A stretch of DNA of 5,827 bases from WYZ-LMO11 sp964617245 (GCA_964617245.1 CAZTWF010000015.1:1-5827), one strand, 5' to 3'; positions 1 to 5,802 are shown, numbered from the stretch's first letter. A program made the numbers and translations. The notes: generated by a model not told the origin, from the letters alone.

Positions 1-7
1 AAAAAAT

Positions 8-16
8 TTTATAAAT
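8..16 (+). promoter_or_regulatory. TATA-like promoter element of the transporter gene
   Basis: TTTATAAAT matches the archaeal TATA-box pattern. Its centre lies about 37 bases before the ATG at 50, so initiation about 25 bases downstream would give a leader of roughly a dozen bases carrying the Shine-Dalgarno at 38-44. The background is very AT-rich, so this is a positional inference. No BRE element is clear because the window begins just upstream. Confidence 0.4.
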
Positions 17-37
17 AGAAGAGAATAAAAATAAATT

Positions 38-44
38 AGGAGAG
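38..44 (+). promoter_or_regulatory. Ribosome-binding site of the transporter gene
   Basis: The purine-rich AGGAGAG lies 5 bases before the ATG at 50 and is complementary to the 3' end of 16S rRNA (core AGGAG). It supports that ATG as the start. Confidence 0.6.
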
Positions 45-49
45 TTTTT

Positions 50-1498
50 ATGGGACAAGAGTTAAGAATAGGAAGAGGTCCTCCTTTAGAACTAAGAGTT
101 CTAAATGATCCAGGACCAGTATCTATAAGGAAGATTCTTGGTCCAGGACTTATCCTTGCAGCATTGGGTATTGGAATGGGAGAAGCATTCATGTGGCCAA
201 GGCTTGTTATTGTTTTTGGTCCTGAAATTCGTTGGATTGCAACAGTTGGTTTAATAATACAAATATTTGTTACTGCAGAAATTGCTAGATGGACGTACTT
301 TACTGGAGAAAGTATATTTGCAGCAGGAAGAAGAATTCATCCAATTATAATGTGGTACTTCTATATAGTAGCTATTCTTGTTTATATTTGGCCAGGTCAT
401 GTAGTTACAGGTAGTGGCGCACTGGGTATGTTATTAAAAGTAGATTGGGTTCCTATTGCAGTAGTAAGTATGATAGCAATAGCAGCAATATTAATTTTAG
501 CTCCATATCAAGTATATAAAACTGTAAAAACAGTCCTACTAATAGCTATATCAATGATGGTTGCAATATCACTTGGTGTAGCATTATTGGTAGGCAGACC
601 AGAACATTGGGGAGGAGCATTATATGGTACTGTTGCATTTGGATATTGGACTGATTTAATGAGTTCAAAAACATGGCTTCCATTAATAGTTGGTGCTATG
701 GCATTTATTGGTCCTTCAGGTATGCAACAAATGTGGTATACACTATGGGCTAGAGAAGAAAATGCAGGTATGGGTGCTTATATGCCTAAAATAACTGGAT
801 TAATATTTGGAAAAGAAGAAAAATGGAGAGAAGCTGGATTCTATTTTGATACTACTTCAGATGAAGAAATTGAAAAATGGAAGCGTTGGAGAAAATTAAA
901 TATTTATGATGCTGTAATAAGCTTTGGACTTCTTACTTACCTTACAACATTATTCTTTACAGTATTAAGTATGAAAGCAGCTGAATTAAGTCCTGAAGCT
1001 CTTGCAGCAATAAAGGCAGGCAAAACCTTAGCAGCAGTAGAAGCAATTGCTTCTGCTTTTACTTATATTTCTCCAGTATTATATCCATTATGGTTTATAG
1101 TAATGTTCTTAATAGGATGGAAAATGAGCTTTGGAATATTTGATGCCTTTGCAAGAGGACAAGCAGATATGACTTTCTATTTATTTAAAGGAGCACAGAA
1201 AATTGGAATGAGAAAATGGTACTATATATGGGTTGCATTAGTTACAGGTATTGGTATAATAACTACATTAGCAGGAGCTGCAAGAGGACCTGCATTTTTA
1301 CTTGATGTACTTGCATTTCTGTCACCACTTATAATGGGAAGTTATTGTCTATTACTCTTATATGTAAATAATAAAATGGTTCCCAAGAGAATAAGAATGT
1401 CTTGGATTTCAACAATAGTTTTAGCAGGTGGAGCTATATTCTATTTAGTATCATTATTCTATTGTACTTTTGTTGTAGGTGCAATACCAAAAGGATAA
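50..1498 (+). CDS. Nramp-fold membrane transporter with altered metal-site motifs
   Basis: This 482-residue membrane protein resembles the Nramp (SLC11) metal-ion transporter family. About 11 hydrophobic helices, the canonical Nramp number, can be placed near residues 29-50, 60-80, 98-118, 133-151, 161-182, 207-232, 285-306, 341-362, 389-409, 416-438 and 451-474. TM1 begins GPGLILAALGI, the usual Nramp TM1 opening. Where classical members then read DPGN, this protein reads GMGE (42-45). In TM6 the usual MPH is replaced by FIG (219-221), so the metal-binding Asp, Asn and Met are all absent. A charged loop of about 50 residues (238-284) separates TM6 and TM7. The fold and a transport role at the cytoplasmic membrane are likely. 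The substrate cannot be assigned, and Mn2+/Fe2+ should not be assumed. It appears to be a single-gene transcript, with a TATA-like box and Shine-Dalgarno before it and oligo-T after it. Confidence 0.82.
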   Translation: MGQELRIGRGPPLELRVLNDPGPVSIRKILGPGLILAALGIGMGEAFMWPRLVIVFGPEIRWIATVGLIIQIFVTAEIARWTYFTGESIFAAGRRIHPIIMWYFYIVAILVYIWPGHVVTGSGALGMLLKVDWVPIAVVSMIAIAAILILAPYQVYKTVKTVLLIAISMMVAISLGVALLVGRPEHWGGALYGTVAFGYWTDLMSSKTWLPLIVGAMAFIGPSGMQQMWYTLWAREENAGMGAYMPKITGLIFGKEEKWREAGFYFDTTSDEEIEKWKRWRKLNIYDAVISFGLLTYLTTLFFTVLSMKAAELSPEALAAIKAGKTLAAVEAIASAFTYISPVLYPLWFIVMFLIGWKMSFGIFDAFARGQADMTFYLFKGAQKIGMRKWYYIWVALVTGIGIITTLAGAARGPAFLLDVLAFLSPLIMGSYCLLLLYVNNKMVPKRIRMSWISTIVLAGGAIFYLVSLFYCTFVVGAIPKG

Positions 1499-1511
1499 AA
1501 TAATTTCTTTA

Positions 1512-1525
1512 TTTTTCTTTTTTTT
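1512..1525 (+). terminator. Oligo-T terminator after the transporter gene
   Basis: T5 (1512-1516) and T8 (1518-1525), separated by one C, lie just after the stop codon at 1498. Archaeal RNA polymerase terminates on such U-rich runs without a hairpin. The same stretch could also form part of the promoter of the next small gene. Confidence 0.55.
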
Positions 1526-1529
1526 ATTT

Positions 1530-1534
1530 AGGTG
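1530..1534 (+). promoter_or_regulatory. Ribosome-binding site of the zinc-ribbon gene
   Basis: AGGTG lies 6 bases before the ATG at 1541 and matches part of the archaeal Shine-Dalgarno GGAGGTGA. An in-frame GTG at 1532 would add only three residues but lies inside this site, so ATG 1541 is the better start. Confidence 0.5.
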
Positions 1535-1540
1535 TTAATT

Positions 1541-1705
1541 ATGGAAAAATATGGAGAATGTGAATTTACATATGAAAAATGTAAGAGATGTGGAAGAAGT
1601 TTTTATATTAGAACAGATTCTCCAAAAGAATACTGTCCAGATTGTGAAAAAATAATGGAACTTGAAATTTTAGAAAAAAAGAAAAAATCAAAGACTTCTC
1701 CTTGA
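1541..1705 (+). CDS. Small zinc-ribbon protein, 54 residues
   Basis: This short open frame encodes two cysteine knuckles, C14-x2-C17 (CKRC) and C32-x2-C35 (CPDC), 14 residues apart. That is the standard four-cysteine zinc-ribbon arrangement of many small archaeal proteins. A fifth cysteine lies at position 7. The C-terminal third (about 36-54) is charged and lysine-rich, with a KKKKSK stretch, and may form a helix or contact nucleic acid. Such miniature zinc ribbons often bind nucleic acid or protein, but nothing here gives a specific function. The gene follows the transporter gene by 42 bases. Its last 18 bases overlap the end of the convergent epimerase gene, which keeps both reading frames intact. 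Correct cysteine spacing plus a Shine-Dalgarno argue for a real gene despite its size. Confidence 0.7.
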   Translation: MEKYGECEFTYEKCKRCGRSFYIRTDSPKEYCPDCEKIMELEILEKKKKSKTSP

Positions 1706-2611
1706 TTCTATAGTAATCTTTAAAGCTTTTTTAAAAGCTTCCTTTCCTTTTTCATCAGGAATAAAGTTTAATTCTTTTCTTATTTTCTCATCATTTAATA
1801 TCCAATTACCAGTTAAAAAGCCAGGACCTTTCCATTCTGAAGGCTCTACTTCTAAAATATTAGATTTAGATTCTGAAAGCTCAATAATCATTTCTAATAT
1901 TTCCTTCCAAGTAATATTAAAGCTTGAGATATTATATATCTTTCCAAAAGCATTTTTATTTAATAAGGCTAGTTCAAATGCCTTTATTAAATCATTCATA
2001 TAAAGAATACTTCCTGCAGAACCTTTAGGTACATATAATACTTCATTTTTTAAAGCACTATCTATAATTTTTCTTAATGTTCCTCCAGGTATTCTTTCAT
2101 CACTAAAAGCCCACCAAAATCTAAATATTGTAAATGGAAGACCTCTTTCTTTATAATATATTTCCATAGCTTTTTCTACTGCAAGTTTTGTAAGAGCATG
2201 AGTTGGAGCTCTTGATTTTTCTACTAATAAAGGATGATCTTCTTTTATTGGTATAATAATAGGCTCACCATAGATTACTGAACTACTTGGAAATATTATT
2301 TGCTTAATACCAAATTGACAACAAGCTTCAATAACATTTAAAAATCCAATAACATCAATTTTAAATCCATCTAACATTTTTTCTGAAAAAGACCATGCTG
2401 AATAGAATACAGCATCACAACCATTTACTATATTTTTAACAAGATTTTCATCTTCTACACTTCCAATTATAAATTTCATATTTGGATGTTCAAAACCTTC
2501 TAATTCTCCTTTTATTTTATCTAATACTATAACTTCATGATTTTTTTGAAGAAATGCTTTTACTAATCTACTTCCAACAAATCCTCCTCCACCAGCTACT
2601 AGAATCCTCAT
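1688..2611 (-). CDS. NAD-dependent epimerase/dehydratase (extended SDR) with His for the catalytic Tyr
   Basis: This 307-residue cytosolic protein belongs to the extended short-chain dehydrogenase/reductase family, whose members act on nucleotide-sugars and related substrates (UDP-glucose 4-epimerase type). The Rossmann glycine motif G7-x2-G10-x2-G13 (GGGGFVG) opens the protein, and Asp31 at the end of the second strand suggests NAD rather than NADP. The conserved Ser region reads FPSSSVIYGEP (107-117). The usual YxxxK catalytic pair appears as H138-A-L-T-K142, so the tyrosine is histidine; the plus-strand bases at 2198-2200 read atg, confirming a CAT codon. After a conserved FRFWW segment (163-167) comes the variable substrate-binding half, where ILYMNDLIKAF (202-212) matches the family's usual V-x-D-x-x-x-A region. 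Length is normal. The substrate is unknown, and with histidine at the catalytic position the protein may be slow, altered or a binding protein. It is transcribed away from the Dop/PafA-like genes, and no Shine-Dalgarno is visible. Confidence 0.9.
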   Translation of the reverse strand: MRILVAGGGGFVGSRLVKAFLQKNHEVIVLDKIKGELEGFEHPNMKFIIGSVEDENLVKNIVNGCDAVFYSAWSFSEKMLDGFKIDVIGFLNVIEACCQFGIKQIIFPSSSVIYGEPIIIPIKEDHPLLVEKSRAPTHALTKLAVEKAMEIYYKERGLPFTIFRFWWAFSDERIPGGTLRKIIDSALKNEVLYVPKGSAGSILYMNDLIKAFELALLNKNAFGKIYNISSFNITWKEILEMIIELSESKSNILEVEPSEWKGPGFLTGNWILNDEKIRKELNFIPDEKGKEAFKKALKITIESRRSL

Positions 2612-2615
2612 AAGT

Positions 2616-2624
2616 ATAAATTTA
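2616..2624 (+). promoter_or_regulatory. TATA-like promoter element of the PafA-like gene
   Basis: ATAAATTTA lies about 40 bases before the TTG start at 2660. Initiation 25 bases downstream would fall near 2645, giving a leader of about 15 bases that holds the Shine-Dalgarno. It shares a 48-bp divergent region (2612-2659) with the epimerase promoter. The assignment is based on position in AT-rich sequence. Confidence 0.38.
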
Positions 2625-2634
2625 AATCTCAGAT

Positions 2635-2645
2635 ATTAAAATTTT
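2635..2645 (-). promoter_or_regulatory. Possible TATA-like element of the epimerase gene
   Basis: On the minus strand this reads AAAATTTTAAT, centred about 29 bases before the ATG at 2611. That spacing would produce an almost leaderless transcript, which fits the lack of any Shine-Dalgarno upstream of the epimerase. The signal is weak because the region is generally AT-rich. Confidence 0.28.
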
Positions 2646-2648
2646 AGT

Positions 2649-2655
2649 GGGGAAG
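2649..2655 (+). promoter_or_regulatory. Ribosome-binding site that fixes a TTG start
   Basis: GGGGAAG lies 4 bases before TTG 2660. An in-frame TAG at 2645-2647 blocks any further upstream start, and no other start codon lies between that stop and 2660. TTG is therefore the first possible start. It puts the conserved ExE motif at residues 8-10, as in bacterial Dop/PafA. Confidence 0.5.
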
Positions 2656-2659
2656 CAAA

Positions 2660-4030
2660 TTGAAAATTTGGCAAGGAGTTGAAGTAGAATACTGTGTTCC
2701 ATATATTAACAAAAAGAATTATGTTAATGAATTATTAGAATCATTAAAAAACTATAAAATGCCATTAAGAAATACATCTCCTTTTTTAATGAAAAAAGAA
2801 GGAAAATATACACAATTTCTTATTAATGGTGGAAGAGCTTATGGAGATATAAGTTGTGCACCAGGTGTATATGATATTTTAGAAATAACAACTCCAGAAT
2901 GTCCTAATCCATTTTATACTCTTGCATATGAAAAAGCAACAGAGATTTATGCAAGAATAGCATCAGATGAATTTGAAAGAATATCAAGAACAAGAATACA
3001 TTGTTATAAAATAAGTGTAGTAAAATCTGAATATGAATATACTACTAGAGGACTTCATGAAAGTTATTTAGTAGAAAGAAAAGCTTTTGAAGATAAAATT
3101 ATGGAATTAATTCCTTATTTAGTTATAAGACAAATATTTATAGGAACTGGTGGATATTATTTTGGAAGATTTTTAATATCACCAAGACAAATGTTTATAA
3201 AATCAATATTTGCTGAGAAAATATTTGGAAATTGGCCACTAATTGCAGGAAGAGATGAACCTCATGCAGATCTTAAATATAGAAGATTACAAATTACAAA
3301 TGGAGAAGGTGCAAGAACTGAATGGACAATATTTATGAGACAAGCAATAACATCATATATAATTAAAGCTATTGAACTTGGATTAATAAAAGGATTGCCA
3401 AAAATTCGTGATCCAATTGAAGCTGCAAAAATAATTGCTATATCTCCAGAAGGAGATTGGAGTTTAGAATTAGAAAATGGAAGAGAAATTAAAGTATTAG
3501 AATTTTTCTCATACTATTTAGAGGGTATAGAAAAATTATTTATGAGTGAAGAAATTAATGATTATGATAAATATGCATTACAAGAATTTAAATTTGTATT
3601 AAAAAAATTAGAAGAAGGAGATTTTGAATCATTAAAAAATAGAATAGAATGGATATTAAAACTTGAAATTTTAGAGAATAATTTTAGTAAATATTTTGAA
3701 GGAAGTGGTAATGAAGAAGAAAAAATTACTGCAAATAATCAATTTTGTGCAGTAACAGATGGAACTTTTGAAAGAATACAAGAAGAAATGAATTTAATTA
3801 CATTATTAAAAGATGAAGATTTATCAAAAGCAGTTCTATTTCCACCAGAGAATTCTCGAGCATATGCAAGAACAAAAATTACTCAATTATTAAAAGATAA
3901 ATTAGATGATATTGGATGGTCTTATATTATTCTAAATGGTAATACTTATCATATTTTAGAATTAGATAGATGGGATGATGAAAAAATTTCAAATTTCTTA
4001 ATAAATTTAAAAAATAAATTTAATTTATAG
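2660..4030 (+). CDS. Dop/PafA-family enzyme, PafA-like (candidate tag ligase)
   Basis: The 456-residue product has the length and motif order of Pup ligase PafA, a glutamine-synthetase-fold enzyme that uses ATP to activate the C-terminal Glu of Pup and join it to substrate lysines. Visible motifs are GVEVEY with metal-binding E8 and E10; NGGRAYGD with the predicted catalytic D63; E75 and TPEC (78-81), matching the family's PEYxxxEC region; H133-E134 (family HEN); RDEPHAD exactly at 198-204, then KYRRL; IEWILK (329-334), matching IDWVIK of PafA; PPENSRAYAR (395-404), matching PPxTTRAxxR; and W420-S-Y near the C-terminus. No Dop loop separates the ExE and NGxR motifs, as in PafA. It differs from bacterial PafA in lacking the KNN motif after YK (117-118), in about seven extra residues after D63, and in a shortened segment near 357-375. 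A ligase role is inferred from architecture and from the Dop-like partner gene 83 bp downstream. Another carboxylate-amine ligation is possible. Confidence 0.83.
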   Translation: MKIWQGVEVEYCVPYINKKNYVNELLESLKNYKMPLRNTSPFLMKKEGKYTQFLINGGRAYGDISCAPGVYDILEITTPECPNPFYTLAYEKATEIYARIASDEFERISRTRIHCYKISVVKSEYEYTTRGLHESYLVERKAFEDKIMELIPYLVIRQIFIGTGGYYFGRFLISPRQMFIKSIFAEKIFGNWPLIAGRDEPHADLKYRRLQITNGEGARTEWTIFMRQAITSYIIKAIELGLIKGLPKIRDPIEAAKIIAISPEGDWSLELENGREIKVLEFFSYYLEGIEKLFMSEEINDYDKYALQEFKFVLKKLEEGDFESLKNRIEWILKLEILENNFSKYFEGSGNEEEKITANNQFCAVTDGTFERIQEEMNLITLLKDEDLSKAVLFPPENSRAYARTKITQLLKDKLDDIGWSYIILNGNTYHILELDRWDDEKISNFLINLKNKFNL

Positions 4031-4034
4031 CTTA

Positions 4035-4040
4035 TTTTTT
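4035..4040 (+). terminator. Oligo-T terminator candidate after the PafA-like gene
   Basis: A T6 run begins 5 bases after the stop codon at 4030. It is consistent with intrinsic archaeal termination, at least partial, before the separate promoter of the Dop-like gene. Read-through cannot be excluded. Confidence 0.4.
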
Positions 4041-4085
4041 ATTTATAACTCTATTTATAAGAGATTTAAGTATCTAAAAAGATTT

Positions 4086-4095
4086 TTATATTTTT
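4086..4095 (+). promoter_or_regulatory. TATA-like promoter of the Dop-like gene and microprotein
   Basis: TTATATTTTT inside a longer T/A stretch (4083-4095) is centred about 24 bases before ATG 4114, the spacing expected for a leaderless archaeal transcript. A weak AGGA at 4099-4102 lies 11 bases before the ATG, too far to be a good ribosome-binding site, which supports leaderless initiation. The rest of the 83-bp gap (4031-4113) contains no small gene I can see. Confidence 0.45.
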
Positions 4096-4113
4096 AAAAG
4101 GAATTCAATATCT

Positions 4114-5697
4114 ATGAAAATATTAAAGGAAATGGCAAGAGGCTGTGAATATGAATTTAGTGTTAATAGATATCCACCAGTTCTTCCTGGCATTCAACTT
4201 TCAGATATTATAGGAAGAACAATAATTGCAATAAAAAATTTAGGATTTATATCTAAGGTTATGTGGAGTGTAGAAGATGAAATTGGAAATTTGACTTATG
4301 AACGTGGTTTATTTGATTCTTGGTTATTTGCAGAAGGACCTTATGAAATTGCTTATAATGGAATGAGAATATATGATGATGCTCAACATTTAGAAATCTC
4401 TACTCCAGTATTCAGAAGTCCAATTGATGCAGTAATTTATGATAAAGTTGCTGAAAGATTAGCTTTTTTAGGAGTAGAACAAATAAGAAAAACTCATGGA
4501 GAAATATATTGTTATAAAACTAATAATAGTCTATTGAAAGGACCTTATGGTTATGAAGCAGTAGCATGGGGAACTCATGGATGTTATTGTGTTAATAGAA
4601 GAATTTTCAATTTTGAAAATTGGAAAAATCTGGAAAAAATACTCATACCATTTATTATAAGTAGAATTCCATTAATTAGTAGTGGAGGAGTATTACCCAT
4701 AAGAAATGGATTTTCATTTGAACCTCCAACAAGTTCAAGATTATGTGGTGATAAATTAGTATATGTAATTTCACCAAGAGCAATTTACATAAAACAATTA
4801 TCATCTATAGATACTACAGTAGATCGTGGATTTTTAAATCTAAGAGATGAACCACATGCAGATCCTAATAAATATTGGAGATTACATGATATAAACTTAG
4901 AGGCAATAAGAAGTGATTTTCAAATATTTATTAGAGATGCATTAGAAGTTTTTATATTAAAAGCAACTGAAGAAGGATTATTACAAAATCCACCAATAAT
5001 CAAAGATCCAATAGAGGCTATAAGAAAAGCTTCAATGAATACAAATGAAATTGATCAATTTATTGAATTAGAAGGAAATAATAAAGCTAGATTATTATCA
5101 GATATATTTTCATATTATATTTCTATAATTGAAAAATTAATAGAAATAAAAGGAGATAATGAAGACTATAAAGTCTTTAAAGTTATAGAAAGTATAATTC
5201 AAAAATTAAAAGAAGGAAGATTTGAATATTTAAATGGAGCACTTGATTGGATTGCAAAAATGATGTTAATAGAAGAATATAATGCTAAGGATATGGATAT
5301 GGTTATTGTATGTAATCAATATGGATTATTAGATGAGACTACAGGTTTTTATGAAGGAAAAATAGAAAAAGGAGATTCTTTATTTGATCCAGAGTCTTCA
5401 TTAGTTTTTCTTGAAGAAACATTTCCTTTTATAAATTCAATAAAAGAGAAAATAAAATATGGCATGATTAATCCTCCTACAGATACTAGAGAATATTTAA
5501 GAACTAGTATTTTAAAAGAATATGAATCAGAAATAATAAAAATGAATTGGTGGAAAATTTACTTTAAAGGAGGTTTAATAACCTTAGAAGAACCATTAAG
5601 ATATGGAAAAGCAGAAAGTGAAGAAATTCTAAAGATAAAAGAAAAGATAAAAGATTTAAAAAAATTATCTGAAATTATAAGAGGTGAAATTAAATGA
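4114..5697 (+). CDS. Dop/PafA-family enzyme, Dop-like (candidate tag-removing enzyme)
   Basis: This 527-residue enzyme has the glutamine-synthetase fold of Dop, which in bacteria deamidates Pup-Gln and cleaves Pup from substrates. Motifs in order: GCEYEF with metal-binding E12 and E14; WSVEDEIG...ERGLFD (51-68), resembling the WDYEVES...ARGFDL segment of bacterial Dop that begins the Dop-specific loop; NGMRIYDD (82-89) with D89 at the catalytic-Asp position; E94; YKTNN (134-138), matching YKNN; H155; RDEPHAD (244-250) followed by KYWRLH; LDWIAK (377-382); NPPTDTREYLR (453-463), almost identical to the Dop signature NPPTDTRAYFR; and W479-W480 near the end. The family's HEN triad reads H155-G-C, so Glu and Asn are lost. 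V99 replaces the Glu that follows the motif in Dop and in the upstream paralogue. The C-terminus is charged and helical (about 498-527). ATG 4114 fits a leaderless start; M7 (4132) is an alternative. Its stop overlaps the start of the Pup-like gene, mirroring actinobacterial dop-pup order. Confidence 0.87.
   Translation: MKILKEMARGCEYEFSVNRYPPVLPGIQLSDIIGRTIIAIKNLGFISKVMWSVEDEIGNLTYERGLFDSWLFAEGPYEIAYNGMRIYDDAQHLEISTPVFRSPIDAVIYDKVAERLAFLGVEQIRKTHGEIYCYKTNNSLLKGPYGYEAVAWGTHGCYCVNRRIFNFENWKNLEKILIPFIISRIPLISSGGVLPIRNGFSFEPPTSSRLCGDKLVYVISPRAIYIKQLSSIDTTVDRGFLNLRDEPHADPNKYWRLHDINLEAIRSDFQIFIRDALEVFILKATEEGLLQNPPIIKDPIEAIRKASMNTNEIDQFIELEGNNKARLLSDIFSYYISIIEKLIEIKGDNEDYKVFKVIESIIQKLKEGRFEYLNGALDWIAKMMLIEEYNAKDMDMVIVCNQYGLLDETTGFYEGKIEKGDSLFDPESSLVFLEETFPFINSIKEKIKYGMINPPTDTREYLRTSILKEYESEIIKMNWWKIYFKGGLITLEEPLRYGKAESEEILKIKEKIKDLKKLSEIIRGEIK
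5681..5687 (+). promoter_or_regulatory. Strong Shine-Dalgarno for the microprotein
   Basis: GAGGTGA is a full 7-base match to the archaeal Shine-Dalgarno consensus (complement of the 16S 3' end UCACCUC) and sits 6 bases before ATG 5694. It is the best such site in the window and lies inside the last codons of the Dop-like gene. It is strong evidence that the 31-codon frame is translated, with stop-start coupling to the upstream gene. Confidence 0.72.
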
Positions 5698-5789
5698 GTG
5701 ATATTTTACCATCTTTTAAAAGAAAAGAAAAAATAGATAAAAAATTAAAAAAAGAACATGCTGAACTTATTGCTCCACCTGGTGAATAA
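5694..5789 (+). CDS. Candidate Pup-like microprotein ending in Gly-Glu
   Basis: This 31-residue peptide overlaps the Dop-like stop by ATGA and has an excellent Shine-Dalgarno. It is highly charged: seven Lys, one Arg, four Glu and two Asp, with Phe8 the only aromatic. A short N-terminal part (MSDILPSF) leads into a probable amphipathic, lysine-rich helix (about 9-26), then the tail APPGE (27-31). Bacterial Pup is also small, charged and largely disordered. It has a helix-forming C-terminal half and ends Gly-Gly-Glu, or Gly-Gly-Gln before Dop deamidates it, and it is encoded next to dop. This peptide shares the position, charge, helix-then-flexible-tail layout and free C-terminal Glu. It differs in being about half Pup's length and ending Pro-Pro-Gly-Glu. 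As Glu is encoded, no deamidation would be needed. I infer that it is the substrate or tag of the two upstream enzymes. Alternatives are a peptide substrate for another modification, or a small helper subunit. Being a real gene is more certain than being the tag. Confidence 0.72.
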   Translation: MSDILPSFKRKEKIDKKLKKEHAELIAPPGE

Positions 5790-5802
5790 TGAAGTTCTTT
5801 AA

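Noticed and set aside
1541..1705. Zinc-ribbon microprotein as the Pup-like tag
   Set aside because: It ends in Ser-Pro, not Glu/Gln, has a folded four-cysteine ribbon, and lies beyond the epimerase gene rather than beside the Dop-like gene.
1723..1740. Perfect 8-bp inverted repeat (AAGCTTTT, 2-bp gap, AAAAGCTT) with a T6 run, possible terminator hairpin for the zinc-ribbon transcript
   Set aside because: It lies inside the epimerase coding region and is explained by two similar codon stretches (AlaPhe and AlaLeu around LysLys). The T run might still help termination on the plus strand, but this cannot be supported further.
2647..2659. GTG at 2647 as start of the PafA-like gene
   Set aside because: It is in another frame, and the correct frame has a TAG at 2645-2647, leaving TTG 2660 as the first usable start.
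4132..4134. Second ATG (Met7) as start of the Dop-like gene
   Set aside because: The purine-rich AAGGAA directly abuts it, too close to act as a ribosome-binding site, whereas ATG 4114 has TATA spacing suited to a leaderless start. It remains a minor alternative.
2660..5697. Glutamate-cysteine ligase or ordinary glutamine synthetase identity for the two large genes
   Set aside because: They share the fold, but RDEPHAD, NGxRxYxD, the xDWxxK segment and PP(T)xTRAxxR in this order are specific to the Dop/PafA branch.
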